Shown here: one piece after another, positions 37,050-45,939 of the stretch
Numbering within the stretch: position 1 is the first letter of the stretch
Layout of the letters: each line of letters starts with the position of its first letter
Assembly: GCA_002148405.1 (NCBI GenBank)
Contig: MUGG01000214.1
Coordinates: forward strand, 1-64,000
Direction: 5' to 3'
Length of the DNA: 64,000 nt
Source: Alkalinema sp. CACIAM 70d
GTDB lineage: Bacteria > Cyanobacteriota > Cyanobacteriia > Leptolyngbyales > Leptolyngbyaceae
Program-made: the position numbers and the translations under genes
Notes under the pieces: model-generated
Databases searched by the model: none
Told to the model about the DNA's origin: nothing
The model's input: only the letters and a program-made list of their open reading frames with translations

Positions 37050-38138
37050 CTAGGAAACGCTAATCGTTGGAGCAGACAGCGCGATCGGTTCTCCAGAGCC
37101 AGCCGCCGCTAAATCCAAGGGGAAGTTGTGGGCATTGCGTTCGTGCATGACCTCAATTCCCAAGTTGGCACGGTTTAACAAATCAGCCCAAGTATCCACA
37201 ACCCGACCCTGACTATCCAGAATCGAAGCGTTGAAATTAAACCCATTGAGGTTAAAGGACATGGTGCTAATCCCGAGGGATGCGAACCAAATCCCTACCA
37301 CGGGCCAAGCTGCTAGCAAGAAGTGCAGCGATCGGCTGTTGTTAAACGAAGCGTATTGGAAAATCAAGCGACCGAAGTAGCCATGGGCCGCCACGATGTT
37401 GTAGGTTTCCTCTTCCTGACCAAATTTGTAGCCGTAGTTGAGAGATTCCACTTCGGTCGTCTCACGCACCAAGGAAGACGTTACCAACGAACCGTGCATT
37501 GCGGAGAACAACGCTCCCCCAAACACTCCAATCACACCCAACATATGGAACGGATGCATCAAAATATTATGCTCCGCCGTAAATACGATCATGAAGTTAA
37601 ACGTTCCGGAAATGCCTAGCATTAACCCGTCAGAAAAACTGCCTTGACCGATCGGATAAATCAATAAGACCGAGGTTGCTGCGGCCAAGGGGGCAGAGTA
37701 AGCCACCGGAATCCAAGGCCGCATTCCCAAGCGGTAGCTCAATTCCCACTGCCGTCCCATGTAAGCATAGATGGCAATCAGGAAGTGAAACACAATCACT
37801 TGGTAGGGGCCACCGTTGTACAACCATTCATCCAAGCTGGCCGCATCCCAGATAGGATAGAGGTGCAGCCCGATCGCGTTGGAAGACGGAACAACAGCGG
37901 CAGTGATGAGGTTATTTCCCCCCAGGAGTGACCCCGTGACGGGCTCCCGAATCCCGTCGATATCTACGGGAGGGGCTGCAATAAAGGCCAGAATAAAAAC
38001 AATGGTTGCAACAAGGGCGGTTGGAATGAGCAGAACCCCAAACCAGCCAACGTAAAGTCGATTTTCGGTACTGGTCACCCAGTTACAAAACCGATCCCAG
38101 AAACTTTTGTTCTGGAGATCATTGAAAGTGGTTGTCAT
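37050..38138 (-). CDS. psbA: Photosystem II D1 protein, D1-prime (low-oxygen) variant
   Basis: The 362-residue D1 keeps all ligands of the manganese cluster (Asp170, Glu189, His332, Glu333, Asp342, Ala344), Tyr161 and the C-terminal extension removed by CtpA. So it should support oxygen evolution. It has the three residues that define D1-prime in Synechocystis psbA1 and Thermosynechococcus psbA2: Ala80 for Gly, Leu158 for Phe and Ala286 for Thr. Gln130 is retained. D1-prime genes are generally induced under micro-oxic conditions. It lies downstream of hemN and heme oxygenase on the same strand, with its own 329-base leader, so it probably has its own promoter within a co-regulated cluster. 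Confidence 0.97.
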   Translation of the reverse strand: MTTTFNDLQNKSFWDRFCNWVTSTENRLYVGWFGVLLIPTALVATIVFILAFIAAPPVDIDGIREPVTGSLLGGNNLITAAVVPSSNAIGLHLYPIWDAASLDEWLYNGGPYQVIVFHFLIAIYAYMGRQWELSYRLGMRPWIPVAYSAPLAAATSVLLIYPIGQGSFSDGLMLGISGTFNFMIVFTAEHNILMHPFHMLGVIGVFGGALFSAMHGSLVTSSLVRETTEVESLNYGYKFGQEEETYNIVAAHGYFGRLIFQYASFNNSRSLHFLLAAWPVVGIWFASLGISTMSFNLNGFNFNASILDSQGRVVDTWADLLNRANLGIEVMHERNAHNFPLDLAAAGSGEPIALSAPTISVS

Positions 38139-38467
38139 GATTTCTGTGCTCGTTGAAGTGAATTCAGCCTGAAAGTCGAAATTGCAAGGAGTGCAATGGC
38201 TGGGGTTCGCAGTGATGGAGGCTCTTGTACCGCCAGCCTACGGCTTCAATTCGTGGATCTGTAAATGGATTCGATGGCTGCAATCTGGACGATTGAGTTC
38301 ATCGAAATCGCAATCACAAACTCAGCTTTTTGGAGAGGATCGGTCATGAAGGAAGGGAATGAATTGAAGACCGCAGTCGCTTCAGACTGAATATATAACT
38401 ATTTAACGATATAACACTCCAGAAGTCAAGACGCTGATTGTCAATTTGTAGTCAGCAGGACAGCCCG
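38139..38467. other. psbA upstream region
   Basis: This 329-base leader between hemN and psbA contains an A/T-rich segment at about 38385-38420 that could hold the promoter. An AGTGAATT octamer at 38157-38164 matches the half-site of the dyad before sqr, though an octamer match alone may be chance. No coding frame is convincing. Confidence 0.5.
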
Positions 38468-39865
38468 CTAAATCGATCGTGAGAAGGCTGCCTTATTCTG
38501 ACGACGCAGGTAGGCATCAAACACCGATGCGACATTGCGAATCAACAGCCGTCCCGCTGGGGTGATTTCCAAGTGGTTAGCCGATCGTACCAATAGGCCA
38601 TCGGCGGCGAGGGCACCCAGTTCTGCGCTTTCCTGGGCAAAATATTCATCAAAGTCGTGATCGAAATGTAGGCCGTATTTTTCCTCTACAGCCACCTTGT
38701 CTAAGCGGAACTGACACATTAATTCCATGATGATCGCCCGACGCAGGACATCATCCCGATCGAGGGTGACGCCCCGTTCGATCGGCAGTTCCTTGGCATC
38801 GATCGCTTTGTAGTAATCTTTCAGGCGCTTGTGGTTTTGGGTATAAACATCATGCAGCATACTGATCGAGGTGACCCCAAAGCCCAACAGATCGGATTCC
38901 GGTTTGGTGGTGTAGCCTTGGAAATTGCGATGGAGTTGACCATTGCACTGGGCGATCGCCAATTCATCGTTAGGTTTGGCAAAGTGATCCATGCCTAGGA
39001 AGACATAGCCATGGTGGGTGAGCTCATCGATCGTCATGCGCAGGATTTCCAATTTTTCCGCTGCCACGGGCATGGCGTCCAAAGGCATCCGCTTTTGAAT
39101 GGGCTTCAACCAAGGCACATAGGCAAAGTTGAACACCGCAATGCGATCGGGGTTAAGTTCAATGGTTTTGGCGATCGTTTCCCGGAATGTCGCCAGGGTT
39201 TGGAAGGGCAAGCCATAAATTAAGTCAATATTGACACTCTCAAACTGCGCTTCCCGCATCCAGTCCATGACCTGGAACAGCATCTCCTCCGGTTGTACGC
39301 GGTTAATGGCTTCCTGCACTTGGGGGTTGAAATCCTGAATGCCAAAGCTGATGCGGTTAAAGCCCAACGCTTTCAAGCCATGGATATAATCCCGATCGAG
39401 GTAACGGGGATTGACTTCAATGGAAACTTCCGCTGCCGGATCAAAGGAAAAATGCTCATGCAGCGCATTCCACAGCCGTTCGACTTGATCGAGGGACAAA
39501 TAGTTCGGTGTGCCACCGCCCCAGTGCAATTGCTGTACCCGTTGTTCGCCTTTGACTAGGGCACCTGTTTGGGCGATGTCGCGAATTAAGTAATCCAAAT
39601 AGGGTTCAGCAACGGCTTTGCGCTGGGTGATGATGGTGTTGCAACCGCAGAAGTAACAAGGGGTTTCACAAAAGGGAATGTGACAGTAAATCGATAAAGG
39701 GGATTGTTTGTGATTACCAACGGCGATCGAAGTTACTAAGTCAATGGCATTAAAGTCCGTATCCAATTGCGTCGCGGGTGGATAGCTGGTGTAGCGGGGT
39801 AGGGGTCGATCGTACTTCTGGAGTAGGTTGGCGTCGAAGGTGACATCTTGGGACGTAAGCTGCAT
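38468..39865 (-). CDS. hemN: Oxygen-independent coproporphyrinogen III oxidase (radical SAM)
   Basis: The enzyme decarboxylates coproporphyrinogen III to protoporphyrinogen IX without O2. The radical-SAM cluster motif is C66-x3-C70-x2-C73 within CHIPFCETPCYFCGCN, so the canonical HemN type with GCN is kept. WGGGTPNYL (SAM binding), SIEVNPRYLD and the C-terminal HemN_C domain are present. ATG 39865 is chosen because GGAG lies 12 bases upstream and the start resembles homologues; the frame remains open to 39943. It is clustered with heme oxygenase, acsF and a D1-prime psbA, the micro-oxic set known from Synechocystis chlAII-ho2-hemN. Confidence 0.95.
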   Translation of the reverse strand: MQLTSQDVTFDANLLQKYDRPLPRYTSYPPATQLDTDFNAIDLVTSIAVGNHKQSPLSIYCHIPFCETPCYFCGCNTIITQRKAVAEPYLDYLIRDIAQTGALVKGEQRVQQLHWGGGTPNYLSLDQVERLWNALHEHFSFDPAAEVSIEVNPRYLDRDYIHGLKALGFNRISFGIQDFNPQVQEAINRVQPEEMLFQVMDWMREAQFESVNIDLIYGLPFQTLATFRETIAKTIELNPDRIAVFNFAYVPWLKPIQKRMPLDAMPVAAEKLEILRMTIDELTHHGYVFLGMDHFAKPNDELAIAQCNGQLHRNFQGYTTKPESDLLGFGVTSISMLHDVYTQNHKRLKDYYKAIDAKELPIERGVTLDRDDVLRRAIIMELMCQFRLDKVAVEEKYGLHFDHDFDEYFAQESAELGALAADGLLVRSANHLEITPAGRLLIRNVASVFDAYLRRQNKAAFSRSI

Positions 39866-39998
39866 TGGACTTAATGTTCTCCTTTCTGTGACTGTAGTGA
39901 GGGGATGAGCGATGTTACAAACGAAGGGACTAACATCACTCAAGGTAATTCCCTGATGTGGTGAATTGAAATGGGTTTACCGTCGATCGTGGGGTTGC

Positions 39999-40138
39999 GA
40001 TCCCCCTAAATCCCCCTTAATAAGGGGGACTTTGAAGAAATTTACTAAATCCCTAAAACCTGGATTATGTATTTTCCGGTTCCCCCCTTAATCAGGGGGG
40101 CTAGGGGAAATCGAGTTTTCAGGGGGACTAGGAGGATC
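39999..40138. mobile_element. MITE-like palindromic element, copy A (between heme oxygenase and hemN)
   Basis: The ends GATCCCCCTA and TAGGAGGATC are imperfect inverted repeats. Inside, two smaller palindromes (CCCCCTTAATAAGGGGG and CCCCCCTTAATCAGGGGGG) flank an A/T-rich centre. It has no coding capacity. Related copies lie at 51906-52018 and 62893-62968. Confidence 0.75.
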
Positions 40139-40234
40139 TCAACCCATGGGGCGATCGACGGTTTGAGATCGACTGCATGTCTCTAAAACTTGGCCGCGAA
40201 AACCTGGAAAGAATTCTTGCAGGGTGGGCACAAA

Positions 40235-40990
40235 TTATTCTGCTGTGACCAGTTCCGGGGCCGCATGACTTCTGGGATGGGCAGCGGTACTCCCAGGCCG
40301 ATCCTGGCGCGTCAACAGTTCAAACACATGGTCACCAATGGCCGCTTTGACCTCGGGTTCCAGCTCATGGAAAATGTCGCGGTTGAGGCTAAAGGCCAGA
40401 ATCGCTTCGTTGACGATTTGCTCTGCCAACGCTTCATCCACAGGGAGCTCATTTAAACGATCGCGGTAGGTAAACTTAAAATTGCGCCGCGCTTCCACCG
40501 TTGGCAGTGCTTTAAATTCATGCAAACTGGTACCCCGATCGGCAGGTAAATTCAGGGCCGATCGAATGATGCTCTTCAGCCCTTGGCCCCCGGACAGATC
40601 CCCCATGTAGCGCACATAGGCATGGGCAACTAACAGCGCGGGTTCGGAATTGGAGACTTCATAAATGCGGCTGACATAGGTTTGGGCAGCGGGGGAAATC
40701 CGGATCTGCTCCCACCAGTTTTGGCCGTAGTAAAACGTCAAATCCTCTTCCAAGGCCGCTTGACGGTTCAGCTCTGGAAACTGGATCAACCCCACGATCG
40801 GATGATCCGCATGCTTTGCCAGCTCTTCTTCCAACGCAGAATAAACAAAATATAAATCCGCCAGCAACTTACGCAGGGGCTGAATCTCCACAATGCCCTT
40901 TAAAAAACATTTCATAAATGCTGAATTCTCGGCAGCAGTATGGGCTTGTTGGGTTCCTTCCCGCAGGCGAGCGGCCAAATCAACCGTCAT
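40235..40990 (-). CDS. ho: Heme oxygenase
   Basis: The 251-residue protein opens the heme ring to biliverdin IX-alpha, supplying phycobilins, and uses O2 and ferredoxin. The proximal heme ligand is His17 (TQQAHTAAE) and the distal helix reads GDLSGGQGL. Its C-terminal 25 residues are a disordered tail. Given the neighbours (hemN, D1-prime psbA, divergent acsF), it is probably the low-oxygen isoform corresponding to HO2, although isoform identity rests on context. A MITE-like element now lies between it and hemN. Confidence 0.95.
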   Translation of the reverse strand: MTVDLAARLREGTQQAHTAAENSAFMKCFLKGIVEIQPLRKLLADLYFVYSALEEELAKHADHPIVGLIQFPELNRQAALEEDLTFYYGQNWWEQIRISPAAQTYVSRIYEVSNSEPALLVAHAYVRYMGDLSGGQGLKSIIRSALNLPADRGTSLHEFKALPTVEARRNFKFTYRDRLNELPVDEALAEQIVNEAILAFSLNRDIFHELEPEVKAAIGDHVFELLTRQDRPGSTAAHPRSHAAPELVTAE

Positions 40991-41280
40991 GGTTATACCC
41001 TCATCCAGGTAAAGTTCTATAAACGTTTCATTACCATATGGCGATTAAAGGATTAAATAAAGAGGGTATTCTCATAACTTAACAAATGGCCCGGAGGTGA
41101 AGTTTTGTGAGAAGCTTGCAAATCCCTTTAAAATCTGAGATATTTACCAATCGGGTGGGAGCTGCATCCCTTGGCATCCCCCCTTCCGAAGACACCTTCT
41201 AACTCCTTCGTTAAATTACAATCTTGTTTTAGTACCCTTCCCTAGCGCTTCATAACTCTGCATTTATTTTCGAGGAAACC
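40991..41280. promoter_or_regulatory. Divergent promoter region of heme oxygenase and acsF
   Basis: The 290-base spacer contains the 8-bp palindrome AAACGTTT (41021-41028) and a wide inverted repeat ATACCCTC/GAGGGTAT (40995-41002 and 41062-41069). In Synechocystis the matching genes are activated by the MarR-type regulator ChlR; no chlR gene is in this window and I cannot identify its site with certainty. Confidence 0.45.
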
Positions 41281-42348
41281 ATGGTTGAAACACCCATTAA
41301 GCCGATCGCGAGCAGTCGTGGCTATGCTGAGATTCAGGAAAATCTACTGACCCCCCGCTTTTACACCACAAACTTCGATGTCGCAGCTCAGTTGGATCTC
41401 TCAGCCCAAGAGGAAGAGCTTCAGGCCATGATTGCGGAAATGCGGGCGGACTACAATCGGAACCACTTCGTCCGGGATGAGTCCTTTGAGCGATCGTGGG
41501 AGCATTTGCAAGGGGAAGATCGGCAGGCGTTTCTGGATTACCTGGAGCGATCGTGTGTTTCGGAATTTTCCGGCTTCTTGCTATTTAAGGAACTGTCCCG
41601 CCGCTTGAAGGATCGCAACCCAGTCTTGTCGGAAATCTTCCATTTGATGGCACGGGACGAAGCCCGCCACGCCGGATTCCTCAACAAGGCCATGGGCGAC
41701 TTCAACCGATCGATGGATTTGGCGAAGTTAACGAAGGCGCGCACCTATACGTTTTTCCCGATCGAATGGGTGATTTATACCGTTTACCTGTCGGAAAAAA
41801 TTGGCTACTGGCGCTATATTCTGATCCATCGTCACCTGCAAGCCCATCCCGAAAACCACTTCTACCCCCTCTTCCGCTACTTTGAACCCTGGTGTCAGGA
41901 TGAAAATCGCCATGGGGATATTTTTAAAGCCCTGCTGCGATCGCAGCCGCAGTTGTGGCAAACCTGGCAATCGCGGCTTTGGAGTCGATTTTTCCTCCTA
42001 ACAGTCTTTGCTACCCACACGCTAACGGTGCATGAGCGATCGGGGTTCTATGGCCTTTTGGGCATTGATCCAACGGAGTTTGATGAAGATGTGATCCGGC
42101 GGACGAATGAAACCGCAGCCCGCACGTTCCCATCGGTGCTGGATACGGAACATCCAGAATTTTTCCAACGTTTGTCTGAATGTTCCGAACTCAATCTCAA
42201 GATTACCGAAGTCAACCAGTCCAACCAACCCCAATGGGTAAAAGCACTTCGCAAGCTGCCGCTACAACTGGGGATTTTTGGGCATCTGTTGAAAATTTAC
42301 CTGCTAAAACCGATCGATGCTGAAGCGCTACGGGGGACGGTGCGTTAA
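41281..42348 (+). CDS. acsF: Mg-protoporphyrin IX monomethyl ester oxidative cyclase
   Basis: The di-iron enzyme forms the isocyclic ring of chlorophyll and uses O2. The iron-binding residues expected for AcsF are present: E95 in SEFSGF, E127 and H130 in DEARH, and E208 and H211 in DENRH. At 355 residues it has the normal length. It is divergent from heme oxygenase and sits in the low-oxygen cluster, matching ChlAII of Synechocystis, the isoform that works at low O2. A terminator follows at 42455, so it is transcribed alone. Confidence 0.96.
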   Translation: MVETPIKPIASSRGYAEIQENLLTPRFYTTNFDVAAQLDLSAQEEELQAMIAEMRADYNRNHFVRDESFERSWEHLQGEDRQAFLDYLERSCVSEFSGFLLFKELSRRLKDRNPVLSEIFHLMARDEARHAGFLNKAMGDFNRSMDLAKLTKARTYTFFPIEWVIYTVYLSEKIGYWRYILIHRHLQAHPENHFYPLFRYFEPWCQDENRHGDIFKALLRSQPQLWQTWQSRLWSRFFLLTVFATHTLTVHERSGFYGLLGIDPTEFDEDVIRRTNETAARTFPSVLDTEHPEFFQRLSECSELNLKITEVNQSNQPQWVKALRKLPLQLGIFGHLLKIYLLKPIDAEALRGTVR

Positions 42349-42454
42349 TCCTCAAACAAACAACCCGTCTCCCAGGTCTATCGATTGGCAATCGATCCTC
42401 GATCGACCGAACCAGCCTTTAACGTCCTTCCAAAATCAGACTTGAGCGATCACC

Positions 42455-42484
42455 GGGCATAGTTAACGCTATGCCCTTTACTTT
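42455..42484 (+). terminator. Terminator of acsF
   Basis: GGGCATAG (42455-42462) pairs with CTATGCCC (42469-42476) around a TTAACG loop, followed by a T-rich tract. Confidence 0.78.
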
Positions 42485-42643
42485 TGTTACATCACTCTTG
42501 AATCGTTTTACAACTCTTTTTATTTAAATCAAGTATTTTACAATTTGCTATTTTTCCAGGGGCGGCTCTTTCGCTTTTCTATAAATCACGCCAAATTAGA
42601 ACTGCTACCCAACGAGTTTCAGTTCATTTTGCCGTAACGCCTG

Positions 42644-44761
42644 ATGATCAGCATTGAAAAGCCCCCCATTGCCTCCCGTCCACCGAAAGCTTCAAGACTT
42701 CGATCGCCGTTTCCCTCGGGGCCATGGGGCCTTGTTGGGTTGGCGATTTTGCTGTGGAAGGGCTGGAGCTACTGGCTACTCAACAGAGTGCAGCATCCCG
42801 GAGAGCCCCTGACGGTGAGTGCTCTGTACCGCGTGGGGGATATCGAATACTACCCACTCATACAGGCTGTAGGGCAGTTGCAATGGGGAGAGTTTGCGCT
42901 GTGGGAAAAATTAGGAACTGGCTTGGGGGCTTTTCCTTGGGTATCTGTTGCTTTCCATGGGTTCCTTGAGCGACTTTTAGGTGTCCATAGTTTTTGGGTC
43001 GCGGATGGACTCGTTACGATCGCTTATTACAGTTTAATGGTGATCGTACTTCAGGGCTTTGGGTTAGGACGTGGGTGGGCGATCGGGGTGGCGGGATTGC
43101 TGACTACGGGGGGCATTGGTGGATTGTTCGCCGAAATTTCTAATTTAGTATTCAACCCTCTCAGCCAAGTTCCCATAGCAGCCCTCAATCGATTGCTCAT
43201 CGTATTACTAATTGGGCTAGGATGCATTCTAGGGTATGTCACAGCGCGATTTACTGCCTTGGGAAAACGGCGTAAACAGTGGTTCCTGCTGGCGATCGGA
43301 GTGATGGCAATCACCTTTCCTCTACTATTTTCGCTAGTGTTAATTCCCCTGTGGGGTGAGCGCATTCCTCGTCCCTTTGTGACTGAATTGTTCTGGCTGA
43401 TGCAAGTGGCATGTTTAGCCGTCCTATTTATTTATCAGGGTCAGTGGTTGAAGAATTTGAAAATTTGGGCTGGTTTAGGAATTAGTTTGAGCCTACTCCT
43501 CCAGGGCGATTTCCATTCCGCTGTGATTCTCGCGATCGCTAATATCGCAATCATGACCCACTTATGCTGGCAACTCCGGCAACAACCTTCTGAACAGAAA
43601 GTCTGTCTTCAAGGTATTGGTATTAGCTTAGTTGCCGCTATGATTACTGCTATTCCCTTCTGGATTCAGCAGAGCTTTGCCAATCCTGATGCGGCAATTC
43701 GTTTAGGTGTTTTTCCCGTCGATCGTTGGCATCCCCTATTTCTACCCAGCGCGTTACCTTACTGTTTATTAGCAGGTTTATTACTCTGGGGCTGGTTTCT
43801 GCGCTTGACGGGAGATCGATCGCCCGAACATCGTCGAGGCTTAGGGTTAATTGCCCTTTTAAGTATTGTGGCCTGTTTTGCATTACCCATTTCGACGGTA
43901 GTTTTAGGTCAGACGGTACAGATTTACCAGTTCTTCGATCGCTTTCTGCGGGTGATTGGCTTTGGACTGGTCATTTATGGCAGTTACGGATTAAGACAAC
44001 TCACCCAACGGATACAACCTGCTCAAATTCCACAACGATGGCGGGCGATCGGGCTTGCCACGGGTTTAGCTTTAGCGCTCATCTTTCCGTTCCGAGAGGC
44101 TCAGGCGCTGGTTACAAATGGCCAACATATCCGCGCTGACTTCCCTGAATGGCAATCTCTACCCGATTATCGACAAAACTTGAATGCCTTGGTGGCGGAA
44201 CTAGATAAACCTAACTATCGCTCTGCGAAGGTGCTCGGAACCTTGGATGTACAAGTTTATGCGTGGTGGGTCGCGTTTCAAAATGGAGCTTCCTATTTGC
44301 CAGAAGCACCCTTGACGACGGTGGGAGATCGGGAAATTGAAACCCGTTTGCTCAGCTTTTGTAAGTTGATAAATTTATCTCCCCAAGCTTTTGTGGGATT
44401 AATTAACCGTTCCCATACCAATTTGTTTTGGCTGGGTCATGGGAAGTACCAAGCCTCACGAGCTTATACCTACGCGCCCTTATCTGATTATTTCCCCGCC
44501 GTGCAGCAGCAAATTTTGCAAACGGGATTACTCAATTCCCTCAATGTTGCGTTACCCATCAGTGAACAGCGTCGTCTACTACAAACCTATTTACAGATGC
44601 CTGTTCCCGATCGAACGGCGGCTCGGTTAGATCTGATTGTGTTAACCCAGGATGCTAGTCTTCAGGGTACAACGCCGATCGACCCAGACTTTGAACTGAC
44701 CTACGAAAATCCAGCTTTTCGGCTCTGGCGGCGTAAATCGTTAGAGCCGGAGTCCCCCTAG
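42644..44761 (+). CDS. Polytopic membrane protein, possibly GT-C-like
   Basis: The 705-residue protein has about 11-13 membrane helices between residues 27 and 490, then a soluble part of about 200 residues. An acidic loop after the first helix (LYRVGDIEYYPLIQAVGQL) is placed where GT-C glycosyltransferases have their catalytic acidic residue. The resemblance is weak, so the function is open. It has no close partner: a terminator isolates it from acsF, and its stop overlaps a convergent pentapeptide gene by four bases. I recognise no named family. Confidence 0.75.
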   Translation: MISIEKPPIASRPPKASRLRSPFPSGPWGLVGLAILLWKGWSYWLLNRVQHPGEPLTVSALYRVGDIEYYPLIQAVGQLQWGEFALWEKLGTGLGAFPWVSVAFHGFLERLLGVHSFWVADGLVTIAYYSLMVIVLQGFGLGRGWAIGVAGLLTTGGIGGLFAEISNLVFNPLSQVPIAALNRLLIVLLIGLGCILGYVTARFTALGKRRKQWFLLAIGVMAITFPLLFSLVLIPLWGERIPRPFVTELFWLMQVACLAVLFIYQGQWLKNLKIWAGLGISLSLLLQGDFHSAVILAIANIAIMTHLCWQLRQQPSEQKVCLQGIGISLVAAMITAIPFWIQQSFANPDAAIRLGVFPVDRWHPLFLPSALPYCLLAGLLLWGWFLRLTGDRSPEHRRGLGLIALLSIVACFALPISTVVLGQTVQIYQFFDRFLRVIGFGLVIYGSYGLRQLTQRIQPAQIPQRWRAIGLATGLALALIFPFREAQALVTNGQHIRADFPEWQSLPDYRQNLNALVAELDKPNYRSAKVLGTLDVQVYAWWVAFQNGASYLPEAPLTTVGDREIETRLLSFCKLINLSPQAFVGLINRSHTNLFWLGHGKYQASRAYTYAPLSDYFPAVQQQILQTGLLNSLNVALPISEQRRLLQTYLQMPVPDRTAARLDLIVLTQDASLQGTTPIDPDFELTYENPAFRLWRRKSLEPESP

Positions 44762-45471
44762 GACGCGATCGTCCCATCGGGCATGATTGCACCCTGCAAG
44801 TCAGCATCCTTCAAAATCGTGCCCGTTAAATCTGCGTTTTGCAAATTGGCGTTGCGTAAGGTTGCTCGTCTGAGGTCGGCATAGCTGAGGTCGGCTCCGG
44901 TTAAATTGGCTCCGGTCAAATCTACCGCTGGTAAATCCCGTCCGACGGTGCGATGCATATTAGCGCGGCAAAACTTAGCCCCTGCAAGATCCGCATTGCA
45001 GAATAACACCCCGTGCAACGTGGCATAGCTCAGATCGGCCCCTTGCAAATTGGCGTTTTGAAAATCCGTAGGATGGGCGGTACTGGATTGCAAGTCTGCA
45101 TCGTAGAGGATGGCTTTCACTAAACTGGCGTGGCTCAACACCGCACCATTCAGGGTCGCTTTGCAGAGATTGGCCCCATCCAAACAAGCATTGACGAAAT
45201 TCGCCCCACTCAGATCCGCTTCTCGCAGAATCGCCCCTTGTAAATTTGCGCCGATTAAATTCGCTCCCCACAAAATGGCTTCACTTAAATTCGCTGACTG
45301 GAACCAGGCTTGGGTTAAATCTGTTTTGCCCAGCCGCGCTTGACGCAAGTCCGATCGACTGAAATTTGCCCCTTGGAGGTTTAAATTTGTTAACTCGGCC
45401 TCTTGCAAATTGAGTTGCAAAAAGTCTCGTTCTCCACGGAGATAACAGGTAATCAGATCGGTTATGTTCAT
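44758..45471 (-). CDS. Pentapeptide repeat protein (cytoplasmic)
   Basis: After a short N-terminal helix (ITDLITCYLRGERDF) nearly the whole protein is pentapeptide repeats of the A(D/N)LxX type, about 35-40 units, predicting a right-handed quadrilateral beta-helix. There is no signal peptide. ATG 45471 is chosen because the repeat-adjacent region begins there; the frame remains open to 45516. Such proteins are very common in cyanobacteria and mostly uncharacterised. Confidence 0.88.
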   Translation of the reverse strand: MNITDLITCYLRGERDFLQLNLQEAELTNLNLQGANFSRSDLRQARLGKTDLTQAWFQSANLSEAILWGANLIGANLQGAILREADLSGANFVNACLDGANLCKATLNGAVLSHASLVKAILYDADLQSSTAHPTDFQNANLQGADLSYATLHGVLFCNADLAGAKFCRANMHRTVGRDLPAVDLTGANLTGADLSYADLRRATLRNANLQNADLTGTILKDADLQGAIMPDGTIAS

Positions 45472-45939
45472 ACACACACAGCTATACGCGGATTGATAGA
45501 ACAATTCAAAAAACAATTCAATCGAGCAATGTCAGGGTCAGCGTCACCAGTCTCCGTGCGTCACACGGATCTGTGCGCTACGAGTCTGATCCAGTGCTTA
45601 TTCAGTAATGCGTCAGGGATTGCAGGTAAAGCCTATCACTGGACAGGATATCACCAACGATATAACAACGACATCACCATAACAACGACATCACCAGGAG
45701 TATAGCCAGAAGACCAACCCGCGTCTCTGGCTCAGCGAGCTTAGATTCATCGTTCCATGATAATTCACTGTTCTACTATATAGAGATATAGTGAATTTTG
45801 TTGAGAGATTTGAATAAAAATCTTGAGAAATCATTAACTCAGCCCTTCGATCGCGGGGATCTTCATTAAGATCGATAGAATATATTACCCGACGGTAGTA
45901 TGTTAAGACTTGCTGTGTTTCGCTCCGGAGTCAATTCCT
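45472..45939. other. sqr upstream region
   Basis: This 468-base spacer has no convincing gene. It contains a short near-repeat (ATAACAACGACATCACCA, about 45662-45693) and the dyad at 45762-45797. An A/T-rich tract at 45775-45830 is the likely promoter zone. Confidence 0.55.
45762..45797. promoter_or_regulatory. Extended dyad, candidate operator for sqr
   Basis: AATTCACT (45762-45769) and AGTGAATT (45790-45797) are exact inverted complements. The octamer palindrome CTATATAG (45776-45783) sits on the same dyad axis (45779.5). The element is about 140 bases before the sqr start. Confidence 0.55.

Noticed and set aside
37050..38138. Rogue D1 or chlorophyll f synthase-type psbA
   Set aside because: All manganese-cluster ligands and Tyr161 are intact, and the substitutions are those of D1-prime.
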